Assembly (NCBI GenBank): GCA_949152475.1
Contig: OX424562.1
Span: 21,824,209-21,888,208, forward strand
Length of the DNA: 64,000 nt
Direction of reading: 5' to 3'
Source: Terebella lapidaria
Taxonomy: Eukaryota; Annelida; Polychaeta; Terebellida; Terebellidae
In this document: in pieces, positions 44,251 through 56,434 of the stretch
Layout: every line of letters starts with the position of its first letter
Position numbering within the stretch: position 1 is the stretch's first letter
Made by a program: the position numbers and the translations under genes
The notes under the pieces: generated by a model
The model's input: the letters and a program-made list of their open reading frames with translations, nothing else
What the model was told of the DNA's origin: nothing
Databases searched by the model: none

Positions 44251-47097
44251 ATGGCAGCAAAAATATGGATAGTATTGTTATTATTGGAGCAGGCATTGCT
44301 AGGCCAGGTGAGTAAATTACTAAATGTGATTACCTATAATTCGAATCCATGGATTGCAGTGCTATAAAATATATCGAATCGGAAAAAAACACACCAGTAG
44401 TAAATCTACACATAGTTGATAATGTGCAAATATATCCATAAATAATATATCGACATGTAATACGTTATAATACGTTATTATTAGCAAATTACCAAATTCA
44501 TATTTCACAATTTTGTACCACAATCACATTAGTTCATTTACAATATGTACGCACACACTTCAGAAGATTTTGTTTGCATTAAATTGGGGTACGTAGGTAT
44601 GTAGCTGGCGAGTCTTCAAAAATAAAACATATACTTCAACAGCTACACAATAGCCTTTTGACAACATCATTTCCTCTTGGGGCATATATCCTGTTCAAGT
44701 ACAGAACATATTTGTTTGATTTGCACGCATAAGGAAACAGTGCGTCTATAAATTTCTAAAGTTGAAGTATGGAGCAAAAGACAGTTTTACATCTTTGAAT
44801 GGCGTGACAGTTAATGTGTTGATTATGACATGGGGGAATTGATCTCTGTGACATAGTCCTCGTCAAATGAGATTTCAAAATATCGCAATACAGGGGTTGA
44901 AAATATTTGCATATGATGGCCATCAAAAAAAAAGTTGAATATTGACGATTTTGATCGTGTCTTTACATTTCAGTCCGCGCCTGTCGTCCCAGCAGAAGAT
45001 GTAGAAGAACCGACAGAGGAGCCCCCCAACCCGGTGGCCCTCTCAATACAGGCACAAGTCGGTAACGATGCTGCAGGTGCCAACTCTGGCGTGAGTGAGG
45101 GGACAACCAAATCTACAACGACAGAATCGACCACGCCGTTCCCAACCACAACAACGACAACTGCCCCCAACCAAGCTGGAGGTGGCGAGGACGCATCCAG
45201 TTCCAGTACAACTGAGTCCACAACGTTGTCGTCAGAAGCTGCCCCCTCACCTCAACCTGAACAGCCAACTCCAGCCCCGGGTGATTCTGGTGGTAGTGGA
45301 AATGGCAACGGTGGTGCAAACACACCTTCAGACAAATCAAACACAACTACTGAGTCAACAACTCCCTTCCCTTCAACAGTGTCTGGGTCGGGAGAGGCAA
45401 CAACCAAAAGTACTGAAGCTGCAGAACAGCCAGAAACTCCGCCGACTCCACCTCAACCTGAAGTACCAACTCCAGCGCCTGGAGATTTTGGTGATAACGG
45501 TAATGGCAATGGTGCAAATACCCCTTCAGACAAATCGAACACCACTACTGAATCAACAACGCCATTCCCTTCAACCGTGTCTGGATCGGGAGAAGCGACA
45601 ACCAAAAGTACTGAAGCTGCAGAACAGCCAGAAACTCCGCCGACAGAAGCCCCAACTCCTCCTCAACCAGAAGTACCGACTCCAGCACCTGGAGATTCTG
45701 GTGGCAATGGAAATGGAAACGGTGGTGCAAACACCCCTTCAGACAAATCCAACACAACTACGGAATCAACAACTCCATTCCCTTCAACGGTTTCTGGGTC
45801 GGGAGAAGCAACAACCAAAAGTACTGAAGCTGCAGAACAGCCAGAAACTCCGCCAACAGACGCCCCAACTCCTCCTACACCAGATGTACCGACTCCAGCA
45901 CCTGGAGATTCTGGTGGCAATGGAAATGGAAACGGTGGTGCAAACACCCCTTCAGACAAATCAAACACAACTACTGAGTCAACAACTCCATTCCCTTCAA
46001 CAGTGTCTGGATCTGGAGAGGCAACAACCAAAAGTACTGAAGCTGCTGAGCAACCAAACACGCCACCAACAGACGCCCCAACTCCTCCTACACCAGATGT
46101 ACCGACTCCAGCACCTGGAGATTCTGGTGATAATGGAAATGGGAACGGTGGTGCAAATACCCCTTCAGACAAATCCAACACAACTACTGAATCAACAACT
46201 CCATTCCCTTCAACAGTGTCTGGATCTGGAGAGGCAACAACCAAAAGTACTGAAGCTGCTGAGCAACCGAACACGCCACCAACAGACGCCCCAACTCCTC
46301 CTACACCATATGTACCGACTCCAGCACCTGGAGATTCTGGTGATAATGGAAATGGGAACGGTGGTGCAAATACCCCTTCAGACAAATCCAACACCACTAC
46401 TGAATCAACAACTCCATTCCCTTCAACAGTTTCTGGATCGGGAGAAGCAACAACCAAAAGTACTGAAGCTGCAGAACAGCCAGAAACTCCGCCGACAGAA
46501 GCCCCAATTCCTCCTCAACCAGAAGTACCGACTCCAGCTCCTGGAGATTCTGGTGACAATGGAAATGGTAATGGTGGTGCAAATACCCCTTCAGACAAAT
46601 CCAACACCACTACTGAATCAACAACTCCATTCCCTTCAACGGTTTCTGGATCTGGAGAAGCAACAACCAAAAGTACTGAAGCTGCTGAGCAACCGAACAC
46701 GCCACCAACAGAAGCAAGTACAGAATCTTCAACCACTCCGTCCACAACATTGTCTTCAGAAGCTGCGCCCTCGCCTCAACCTGAAGTACCAACGCCAGCT
46801 CCTGGTGATTCTGGTGACAATGGGAATGGTAATGGCGGTGGTGCAAACACCCCGTCAGACAAATCTAGCACTACAACGGAATCTACTACTCCTTTCCCTT
46901 CAACGGTGTCCGGAGCAGGCAAATCCAGCACAGAGTCATCGACCACAGCATCAACACTTGCAAATCCACCGAAAGACTTCGCAGGTGACAACGGACAAAA
47001 CAGCGTATCACACCAGTCCACCACAACCGAGTCCACCTCTCCCTATCCTTCAACGTTGTCTGGGGCAGCTACCAAGTCTACCACAACAGTATCTTAA
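44251..47097 (+). CDS. Secreted Ser/Thr/Pro-rich tandem-repeat (mucin-like) protein, two exons, 726 aa
   Basis: Exon 1 (44251-44307) encodes a signal peptide, MAAKIWIVLLLLEQALLGQ, and ends at GTGAGT. Exon 2 starts at 44974 after TTTACATTTCAG, in phase 0, and runs to the TAA at 47095-47097. The mature protein begins SAPVVPAEDVEEP. Eight tandem units of 71 residues (213 bp) follow, each with PTPAPGD, a GNGNGNGGANTPSDKSN linker, TTTESTTPFPST and a GEATTKSTEAAEQP tail. Each full unit has an NTT sequon and many Thr/Ser suited to O-glycosylation. No other domain and no C-terminal membrane anchor are seen. Such proteins occur in mucus, cuticle, shell or skeletal matrices, but no specific family was recognised. 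Neighbouring units are nearly identical in DNA, implying recent homogenisation, so copy number probably varies between alleles. Confidence 0.88.
45258..46925 (+). repeat. 213-bp coding tandem repeat (eight units)
   Basis: CCAACTCCAGC(A/G)CCTGGAGA-type unit starts recur every 213 bp (for example about 45675, 45888 and 46101). The first and last units are the most diverged. Units with CCTACACCAGATGTACC and units with CCTCAACCAGAAGTACC form two subtypes, showing block-wise amplification. Confidence 0.92.
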
Positions 47098-47674
47098 CAG
47101 TATCTTCGTCTTCCACAGCTGTTCCGTGACTTCTAACCAAAGCGACAGTAGCGTATTTTTCTTCAGTAGTAAAGATCGAACGTATGCCGAAAAGTGCATG
47201 GAGATTTTGCTTCTGATAAAGATGTATGCTGGACATACGTAATGTACGAAAAGAGAATGTCCTAGCACGTATTATCAAACCTCAATGTCATCTAACAAGA
47301 AGCATTGTCGAGGTGTGTACTTTCATCTCGCTGTGATATGTATTTTCGTTTTCAACATTTGTTCTATAATTTACCCCACATGTACTTGTATTTATCAACG
47401 ACTTGCACTATTGTACTTGAGCTAGAATTGTGCAATACCCAGGCTGCTGCTCTGTGAACACCAATCCCCAGGTGATGAGTGTTCGTCGTCAACAGAGCAG
47501 GACTCTTCAGAATTGAAACCTTGCACAGAAAATCATGTTATTACATTGAATATTGTGTTCATGTACCGTGTCCTATTTGTATATTCCGACACGATGACTC
47601 GCAGCCATGCGAGACATTCGAGTCCGATTTGTCAGTGTGTGTGTGTGCATGCTTATTTCTTTTCAAAGAATGCG

Positions 47675-47680
47675 AATAAA
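47675..47680 (+). promoter_or_regulatory. Poly-A signal of the repeat-protein gene
   Basis: AATAAA in TGCGAATAAAATATTG, about 580 bp after the stop. The 47098-47674 stretch is the likely 3' UTR. A (GT)n run lies near 47635. A second AATAAA lies near 47836. Confidence 0.55.
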
Positions 47681-47699
47681 ATATTGTTTCTTATTTACT

Positions 47700-49070
47700 G
47701 GCCTTTCATTCGTTCGAGGTAAATGTGATAAAACAATGGATTTAGTCAACGGAGGGTGCGACGATGTCACGAACACACTCCTCAGTTGTTTATCCAAATC
47801 AAAATTGGACGATGTCGTGAAATGGACCTGGCAAGAATAAACCGAACGATAAATTAAAGCATTTTAAAGTGCTATTTTTGAGAATGTTGTGGATTTTGCC
47901 TTACCTTTCTCACCGAACGAAAAAAAAACATATAGTATGCACAGACAGATTCCCCGGAGATGCCCCTTATGGAATCGTTAATTGGTCATCCATTTAACCA
48001 CGACCCTTAATTTTTCACGACCTGCTGTTTTGAGTATAACAGTAAGTTGGCATATTTGTAGTTGATTTGAAACAAATATTTTTTCTCCCAATATCATTTT
48101 ATTAATAACATAATCCTACTTAAAGTTATTGTTTTTAATTATATCATGATGAATCAGATATCATTACTTGAAGCACATTAAACAACATAGAACATTGAAT
48201 TAGGGCTACCAATTATGAACGAAATTGTATTCGGATACATGTACACATGAAAATCCTACGAAATGATAGTTCAGAACCAATTGTGTTCATTCTATGACTG
48301 TTTTTCAGCATTCCGTCTGTTCATTCTATATTATTCGCCGGCGATTAGATCGTGGTTGTATCAATATTTCTTTCTACACACTCTGAACACCCACAGTTGT
48401 GTTACTTGTAGTTTGACTTCTGCTCTCCTTACCTCTAAATGTAGGTGTTTATACAATGACTATGTCAATTGATCTGTTGTTCGTTTATAAACGAAAGTGT
48501 ATTCACTGCGTTTATTTTCTACGCCAGTCGTTTGAATATGGTCGTTTCGGTTTGTCTTCTCTCTTCTACAGATATACCGGCGTTGTATCAGTTCATTTTC
48601 GTTGTATTAGGTGCACTCTGGTGTTTTATCCTTGGTTGTTCAATTTTTTTTCCACGCTAAGCGTACTGGGTGTTCTGTATATATGATTGCTTGTTATGCC
48701 AATTTGTTTTTTGTTTTACTTTGAACATGTTAAAAGCCCTTGTTTTTGCCAGTGCTGGTTGGAATTTTCGGTTGATTACTTTCTAAGCGTGTTTTGACCA
48801 TGGTTGAGTCAGGTTGCACTCTGCTCTCTTACTTACGTTGCATTTTCTCTATCCTATACACAAGTACTATGTCAGTACGCCTATCTTTTTCTCCAATTGA
48901 GCAGCTGTGTTCTCAGACTTCATGAATATCATAATACATGTATAACAATGGTCGTGGCCAACGTAAGTTAAGATTGGTACACTCAGACAACACAAATCGT
49001 GAACGGGGTGATAATGGGAAGCACATACACATGTATGATGTTGCGAACGAAAACTCACTAGCCTTTCGGC
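47700..49070. other. Non-coding AT-rich stretch
   Basis: No exon pair, RNA gene or duplicated module was found. Short frames are unremarkable. Confidence 0.4.
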
Positions 49071-49074
49071 TTGT

Positions 49075-49290
49075 GATTAGGTAGGGCAGTTGTATACTAA
49101 TTCCATCGGGTGTACAGTAGAAACAACTACATTTACCACAATGTCTGCCCCTGATGACGCCAGTGTGTTTTTTTAAAGGTATTTGGTCGGGCTTTGTTTC
49201 TATTGCAGTGTTGTATTTTACGTTTGTTATTGGAATCATCAAAATTTGGCTGTATTGGTGGTAATAGATTGATACTTACATGTTAGCATT
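49075..49290 (-). repeat. R2 repeat, reverse orientation
   Basis: The most complete R2 copy: GGGCAGTTGTATACTAATTC, AAACAACTACATTTACCACA, TGCCCCTGATGACGCCAGTG, TATTTGGTCGGGCTTTGTTT and TGGTGGTAATAGATTGATAC, all complementary to the + copies. Confidence 0.82.
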
Positions 49291-49299
49291 TTTTTCGTC

Positions 49300-50030
49300 A
49301 AAAATAATTATTTTGCCCATGGTTGTGTCAGTTTACATTTTGTTCTACTTCAAACCTAGTTATTTTGTCCATGGTTGTTTCAGTTTGCATTTTGTTCTAC
49401 TTCAAACCTAGTTATTTTGTCCATGGTTGTTTCAGTTTGCATTTTGTTCTACTTCAAACCTAGTTATTTTGTCCATGGTTGTTTCAGTTTGCATTTTGTT
49501 CTGCTTCAAACCTAGTTATTTTGTCCAAAGTTGTGTCAGTTTGCATTCTGTTCTTTTGAAACATACTAGACTCTAGTAGTTATTTCTCAGTGGTTGTCTC
49601 AGTTTACATTCAGTTCTGCTTTATCGTTATCTTGTCCATGGTTGTTAATTTACATTTTGTTCTACTTCAAACGTAGTTATTTTGTCCATGGTTGTGTCAG
49701 TTTGCAGTTTGTTCTATTTCAAACGTAGTAATTTTGTCCATGGTTGTCAGTTTACAGTTTGTTCTACTTCAAACGTAGTTATTTTGTCCATGGTTGTGTC
49801 AGTTTGCAGTTTGTTCTACTTCAAACGTAGTTATTTTGCTCATGTTTGTGTCAGTTTGCAGTTTGTTCTACTTAAAAACAGTTATTTTGTCTATGGTTGT
49901 GTCAGATTTCATTCTCCTCAACTTAAAATGTAGCTATTTTGTCCATGGCTATATCAGTTTGTATTCTTTTCAATTTGAAATGTAGCCATTTGTCCATGGT
50001 TATGCCATTTTTCATTCTGTACTACTTTGT
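49300..50030. repeat. 52-bp minisatellite, about 14 copies
   Basis: The unit combines TTTTGTCCATGGTTGTGTCA with GTTTGCATTTTGTTCTACTTC and AAAC(C/G)TAGTTA. The left copies (49314-49520) are almost identical with a strict 52-bp period. Copies to the right diverge and vary in length. The + frames of 60-85 codons over it are a by-product of the repeat. Confidence 0.93.
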
Positions 50031-50198
50031 TCTAATTCAGTTTCGACGAGCTCTAAAAGTGACCACTAGAAAAATAAATGTCCTGTTTAATTTTTCTTTC
50101 GGTGTAACCTAGAGATGTTCCCAAGGTAGCTTCTCTAGTTTTGATACAATACATCAAATTCCGCTTTCAAAAATATGTACATTTGTTTCATGGAGATA

Positions 50199-50381
50199 CT
50201 GTAAAACTACTAATTTTGGCGGATGATTTATTTGGCGGATTTGGCAGTAGGGGAAAAACCGCCAAATTAAATCGTCCGCCAAATTAACTGGCTATATGTT
50301 GAGAAATATAAGTGGTCTCAAAACCGCCAAACTAAATCTCCGCCAAATAACGTGGGGCTCACAACCGCCAAATTTTTATAG
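50199..50381. mobile_element. Small TA-flanked foldback MITE
   Basis: It begins CTGTAAAACTACTAATTTTGG and ends CCGCCAAATTTTTATAG, with TA on both sides (50197-50198, 50382-50383). The interior is made of AATTTGGCGG and its complement, so it can fold repeatedly on itself. Confidence 0.65.
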
Positions 50382-50486
50382 TAGCTGAAAGCCAAAGATA
50401 CTGGGCATCATAACGTCCCTATTTTCAGTACGAAAATTACAAATCATGATGTTCTTACGAGTCTACTTTTTTTGCTAAAAGGAATA

Positions 50487-50583
50487 CTGTAAAACGACTA
50501 ATTTTGGCGGACGATTTATTTGGCGGATTTGGCGGTAGGGGAAAAACCGCCAAATTAAATCGTCCGCCAAATTAACTAGATAT
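50487..50583. mobile_element. Partial second copy of the CTGTAAAAC foldback MITE
   Basis: CTGTAAAACGACTAATTTTG through CGTCCGCCAAATTAACTAG, matching the first 95 bp of the element at 50199 with compensating changes in the hairpin (GACGATTT with AAATCGTC). The right half is missing. Confidence 0.65.
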
Positions 50584-50820
50584 ATTTCACAAGAAACATT
50601 TTTGCTTGTTCATAAAAAAACTCTCATACATTTCATTATATCACAACAATACCACAGGCAATATCCAGAATAACTTTTTGTATCTTAGCAGATAACATAA
50701 GCAACAGAAGTCATTTACGAGAGACAGACAGTCGTCAATGACATGTGACAAACATACAAGTACTAACAAAGAGCAAAAGGAATACATTCACGGTATCAGT
50801 AACATTCAATAAATGTGGTG

Positions 50821-53800
50821 TCACAAGAGCAATATATACATGACTAGAGGCAGTATCAAATTGTCGACGTGGTGAGTGAAAGCTTCCGTTAGTGACGTCA
50901 TCAGCACGGCTAGACAAACCCGCGACCACTGCAGCGGTACCGCAAACGCTCCTGTGCATACAATTTGAAATATATAAAAGAACGTTATGATGCGAGTTTT
51001 ATAAATGCACCTAATATGAATGAGTGTGTTATGACCAGTAATGTTTTATCTCATGGTAGATGTATTGAGGCATCAGCAAATTGCATGATGATATTTTTGC
51101 TTTTCTATCATGACGTTACACTTGAGATGCTACCGGGCTGCAAGGTTAGCATCAACATACCTAAGAACTGCAAGACGAGTATAGCGAGAAGTTGGCTAAA
51201 TATTGCTGCTACTGTGCCTTCTATCGTCCTGTGCATGCCTGATGGAAATATTATATGGAAAACCTAGGTTATTTTATCGCTGGAAAAACCTAGACATTCC
51301 ATCAAATCAATATCTCAAAGAACTTGAGGTGTAAAATTTGTTTGCTTTGACACTGACCAGGCCAATGATGTTTCCCAATGGTAGAGCCCACGATGGCCGC
51401 TGTGGTGTCCCCTATGCCGAGGGATATGATCCCAGCATACATGGCTATGTGACTTGGGGCTGAAGAGAAACAGTTCAGCATGATACCCACATGTGATATA
51501 TTATAATTTTGGTTATCTGTACTATTAGACTTATTCAACGATGATGGTTGCAAGATGAATAATCATATTAAAGTGCACAGGCAGATACAATAACTCCCTC
51601 AGAAACGGGGATTAAAGGTATTTAAATGGGTGGGTGAGGTTTTGTGGTGTTGTTACTGACCTGTTTGTAGGGGATAGAGCCAGAGGGGAGCCACACACCC
51701 CACCAGTAAGTACACATGTGTTAGGATCAATGGACCTTGGTCCTGCTCGTCCAGCAACAGGACAAAACTTTGCTGGAGTGGCCTCCCTAGAGGTGGGATC
51801 TGCAGCAGGCGCATTATCTGGAACATGACGCCAATATTCAGAACTAGTCATTATAGTAAAGTACATAAGTCTGTCACTGACGTGCAAGAAATCTCATTCT
51901 GAAATTTCAGAAGTTACACTTCGAAATTAGACCATTTTATAATGTGTATCATGAGATCGATACAACAGCTTCATTATGAAATTATTCATTACATGAATGA
52001 CTTTAATTAATTTAGCTTTTTTTATATAAAACTCCCACCTCCATCATGACAAAGACAACGAGACAACACGTTCCGGCGACACAGAGCATCATGGGCTGGA
52101 GGAGCGCTCCGGGGACGAATATCGCCACGGCGAGCCCATGGAACAGCTTCCGCACACATGTGGACGCTCCGGCAGGGTCAGAGGTCACCGTGGGGTCAGA
52201 GGTCACCGTGGGGTCAGAGGTCACCGTAGGGTCAGAGGTCACCATGGGGTCAGAGGTCACCGTGGGGTCAGAGGTCATGTCTTTATCACAGCTTGGTGAG
52301 TGGGAGTTTCCTATGGATGCATCTTTTGATTCGCACTTAAGCATGGATTTATGAGGGTCATTTGAGCTGTTGACTGAGAGCTTTCTATGTTCTTCATGTG
52401 AGGATGACTGTTCATTATCCAATGACGTTGTATGGAATGCCGTTGATAGGAATGACTTGATTGATGATAATACTCCAGACATAGAAATAGATGATGATGA
52501 TGATGAAATGCCTGAGTGAATGAACACCACAACAGCTCCCACTGAACAGCAGGAAGCCCAGTATATGAACAAGTAAATCTGCAAAGGGAAAACATATCAT
52601 TCCTTGGCATGTGTGCAAGTATTTTGAAGCTCAGACAACCAAATTTATGCATTCATATCTACTAGTATTAAAATTGTCCATTAGAATCTTCTAGATTGAC
52701 TTCAGCAGTACGAAGGCGAAACGACTGATTCAAATTACCTTGGTAGGAGTTTCAGTGATGTAAGTCCAGGTCCATGTAATGAAATTCTCCCCAAGTAAAA
52801 TGTAGAGTCCTGGGAATGCTACACACCCAAAGAGTAGAGTGAACACCACATAGAACCCAAGAATAGATTGCGTCCAGGGAAGATTGAACACAGCGGCAGC
52901 CACCAGGAGGCAGCACAGTACAGCGATCTGCCCATGTAAGTAACACATAACATTTTAAGATGAATACATTGCAAAATTATGTTGGTTGGCTGGAATAGAC
53001 ATGTATTCTGTCATTAATGGATCAAACACTGCACTGTAAGCATATTCTTGCCCTCACCTCTATGTAATAAACTGTAGAACTAACTTCTGTAGAAGAGTCT
53101 GAATGTAAGAATATCAAGTTATACTGCAACAGAATAAAATAAATAAATATGAGTTCCTTCAAAACATAAAACAGTTTTGCGTATTTAAAGAATAATAGCG
53201 TAATGAAATTGCAGGACCTCCGCTCAAAAATGTGATAACATATCATGCACATAAATGTACTTCCTGAACACATACTTTGAAATTAATATTGAAAGATTAA
53301 TATTAATGTAACTACGGGTAATCTCCATATGATGATCATACATGGAAAGGTATAAAGTATACATGTAAATACATGAATTTTCACAGGATTATATACATGT
53401 AACTTTATAAATTATACATGTTTCTACATAAATTTCAGACACAACACTTAATATTCTCACTTTCTGCAGTAGATTACAGACTGTGGAGCCGATGAATAAG
53501 GCGAGGGACTGAGCAATGATGCAGGCCTCGCCTAGAGTCAAGCTTAGAGGAGACCAGAGAGGGAGGCGGGGCTGACTGACACATTGCAGTAACAACACTC
53601 CCAGCTGTACAGCCAGACATACGAGACCTTTAATACATCAAATATAAATATATATAGTAACACAGTTTAGATGTTTGACAGATGAATGAGATATTAAATG
53701 TCGTCATGTTTCTGGGTGTTAAAGTCTCCAAATAGACCTTGTGTGGCTGATACAAGCCATGCGTTCAAACTTCACTGCATTCCTGAGTTCACCGACTTTT

Positions 53801-55492
53801 ATGTACCGGTATATAGACTTGTTTTGTTATTTGCACCTATCTTCCATGAAGTAAATATATTGAAAATGTGAATTTTGGGAAATTGAAGATGAGCGGTTTA
53901 ACCGAATTTAAAACGAGGAGCTCAATAGTCAATACAGGAGCAACTTTCAATGGTGAAACCCGGTATTGCTTGTCACTCACCAAGAGGTTGCCTGAGAGCA
54001 CTGGCACATGAGATTACGACGGATAGCATGAACGCTGATTGTGTGGCAGCTGCTGCCACCTGGTGAGTGGATTGTGAACTGCTCTCCATGCTCACTATAC
54101 ATCGACATGTAGCAACCAACCCAGCAACCAACTGACCCAGTGCTAGCGTCTTCCTGAACTGTTGGTATTCTACAAGACAATATAATCAGTGCAAAATTCA
54201 GAAATATATAACTCAGCATTATATGTAATAAAGCCTGATTTTTCAATTGTATCTCTTCCCAAACGTTGCAATGATGTCATAGTTTGCTGTACATACTATT
54301 AATGTGACATTAAATAAACAACTACTACTGACCTGTTGGACCTTCAAGACTTTCTTTATAAAATGATGATAATATGACACTTATGGGAACCAGGAAACAA
54401 CACAAGATAGAAGACAAATGCAGATTTTCGTCACCCCTGAAAACAAAGTATTTTGGACAGAAAAGAACGTGGAACTAGTACGCAACAAAATTTTTTATAC
54501 AATCCAGTTTAGAATGTACACAGCAACTCAGGAACCACAACACAAAAACATTTATATATAAATAGTCGTTGAATAATAAACCTGTATAGTCGCTGTAAGT
54601 ATATACATGTATATGTGTATTTATATATACGGTAAGTATATATATAAAGAAGTTCTAGCATCTTAAGGTAGTTTCACAAACCGCAGATATTTTTTCCATT
54701 CAGTTTTGCTATTACTGCAGGTCTCTCCCGGGGTTTTCTTCAGTGAGTTGAATTCTCCCACGTACAAGATCAGAGCGCCGAGGCAAAACACTGAAATTAC
54801 ATGAATTAACAACACAAAAGTATCATCTAGCAAATCAAGATTCAATTTTAATAGGGCTGGAAAGCGGAAGTATGATCGGTGATAAATTCCAATGAAATAT
54901 TCATGAATAAGGCGTCGCCAGGGATAAACCCAATTATCCCCCATTTCTGACAACGTCAATAACTGCTGAAATAACATGTCTTGCGTCAAATAACTTTAGC
55001 GAAAGCACAAAGCAGGTATACTTGTGTCAAAATTCATTAGAATAACAGGCTGTCTGCCGGCAATTTTGCTAGAGCAAGGCTTTATTCGAAGTGCCGTTTT
55101 TTTCAGTGCCTCTTCGAAGCTTGGATATGTTGTGGAATTGGACAATTTTATCTTTTACAACAGTTTTTGTATATCTTCATGTGTATGGATACTATAATAC
55201 ACTAAAGACATTGTTTATATACTTAAAATCACCATACTAAATGCACCCCTATGTAAAAGATAGGGAGGCGTCAGGTGCTTATCCCCAGTCCGAATAAATT
55301 CATTGGAATTTGTCATCGATCAGTACTTCCGCTTTCCAGCCCTATATCATTGTATATGGTACATGAAGCTGTCAATCAGTCATACTCACATGATGTGAGG
55401 AAATTGCTAGTTGTGTCGAACATTAGCTGTCCATTTGAACACAGAATAACTGCTGCCAACACAGACGATTCAGCAGTTACCCACTTCATCAT
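50821..55492 (-). CDS. DOLK: Dolichol kinase, 12 coding exons, 643 aa
   Basis: Catalyses CTP-dependent phosphorylation of dolichol in the ER membrane, giving the dolichyl phosphate used for N-glycosylation, mannosylation and GPI anchors. Coding exons, 5' to 3' on the minus strand: 55492-55390, 54790-54682, 54436-54333, 54169-53981, 53627-53461, 53123-53058, 52927-52739, 52578-52039, 51817-51661, 51459-51358, 51238-51122, 50909-50821. All phases agree; the sum is 1932 nt ending in TGA. Family landmarks include IYLFIYWAS, VRKLFHGLAVAIFVPGALL, LLLDEQDQGPLILTHVYLL, the CTP-binding loop GIGDTTAAIVGSTIGKHHWP followed by RTIEGT, and the C-terminal TEAFTHHVDNLILPL. Hydrophobic segments recur throughout, as expected for a multi-pass enzyme. 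It is about 100 residues longer than the human enzyme because of a Ser-rich insertion in the 540-nt exon. The 54682 donor (GTTTGT) is weak, and the first exon follows an AG, so a 5' UTR exon is probable. Confidence 0.9.
52170..52280 (-). repeat. 18-bp coding minisatellite in dolichol kinase
   Basis: GGGGTCAGAGGTCACCGT is repeated about six times on +, which on the coding strand gives (T-V-T-S-D-P)n. It keeps frame because the unit is 18 bp. It lies in a Ser-rich insertion between a membrane segment and the conserved VRKLFHG motif. Confidence 0.92.
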
Positions 55493-55996
55493 TGCATCTG
55501 GAATATGAAAAGTAAAAACATCATGATGGACAGCTTATTTCAATACAGCAGATACTCCCCAATTATCACACCCTTCCCCCCATGCAATTTTCATTGATGA
55601 CGGAGAGTACACATTGTTAATGACTGTTAATATATGCAACCTTTTTCAATTATTTCAATATTTATCTCAGCCAATCACTTTACTTGCTGCTTCTACGCTC
55701 CACATAGCCCTCAATATGACTTATCCACAGGTGGCACAACAAAAGAAACATTCTATTGAATTTGGATATTCCTCACCCCACTGTTAACAAATGGCAAAAG
55801 CCTCAGATCGCCAGTTGGCAGTTGCTCTGGAGCTTCAAAATGTCATATACATATTAAAAAAAAATTGTCAATGAAAGTGACAATTTGGATCAATGTCTAG
55901 GGTGGTTTTCTTTGTCTTGGAAGTGATCGCATATGGTGATTCAGTGCAAAACGGCATGAGGAAGTTTGATCCGATCAATCAATAATCAATTGAAAG

Positions 55997-56426
55997 TAGG
56001 GCTTCAACAAGTACTCGGTTAACCGGTTACGGTTCGGTTACAGAGTGTAACCGGTTACAGATTTTGTGACCGGTTAATCGTGAACGTACTTTGCACGCTA
56101 GTAATTCAGCCTAAAACACTTCAAATCAGTCCAATTTCCACCCAAACGCACTGAATTGAAGTGATTCATCACTCTCTGATCCAAATAGAATGTTTATTCA
56201 TCATAATATTGCATATTTTCACGTAAAAATGACGTCTAATGTCGAGTTTTAGGCGGGATTTTGACCCGTTTTTGACACGGAGATTTTATAAAATGCGAAC
56301 TGCGAAAAAAAATGGTGTTACTTTGGACAATATTTAGCTCTATATTTTTGGACGAGTAACCAGTCACGGTTCGGTTACAAGCTAACGAGTAACCGGTCAC
56401 GAAATTTTGTACTCGTTGAAGCCCTA
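55997..56426. mobile_element. hAT-type MITE, 430 bp
   Basis: The ends are TAGGGCTTCAAC and GTTGAAGCCCTA, with an 8-bp direct duplication ATTGAAAG on each side (55989-55996 and 56427-56434), the hallmark of hAT elements. The interior repeats AACCGGTTAC and GTAACCGGTCAC motifs. There is no transposase. It lies just upstream of the dolichol kinase coding start. Confidence 0.9.
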
Positions 56427-56434
56427 ATTGAAAG

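Noticed and set aside
45663-46457. 264-codon open frame on the minus strand inside the repeat-protein gene
   Set aside because: It exists because the 213-bp repeat is a multiple of three and lacks antisense stops. The + frame has a signal peptide, splice sites and a normal end.
45095-47242. 715-codon second + frame over the same repeat
   Set aside because: A Leu/Gln-rich frame shadow of the repeat with no signal peptide or splice support.
49300-50030. Short hydrophobic proteins over the 52-bp repeat
   Set aside because: The frames just follow the repeat, have no splice or start context and change frame where unit length varies.
50735-50959. 74-codon minus frame as the end of dolichol kinase
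   Set aside because: The family ending TEAFTHHVDNLILPL is in another frame and stops at 50821.
51612-51887. 91-codon minus frame as a separate gene
   Set aside because: It is an out-of-phase shadow of the dolichol kinase exon 51817-51661, whose true frame reads DEQDQGPLILTHVYLL.
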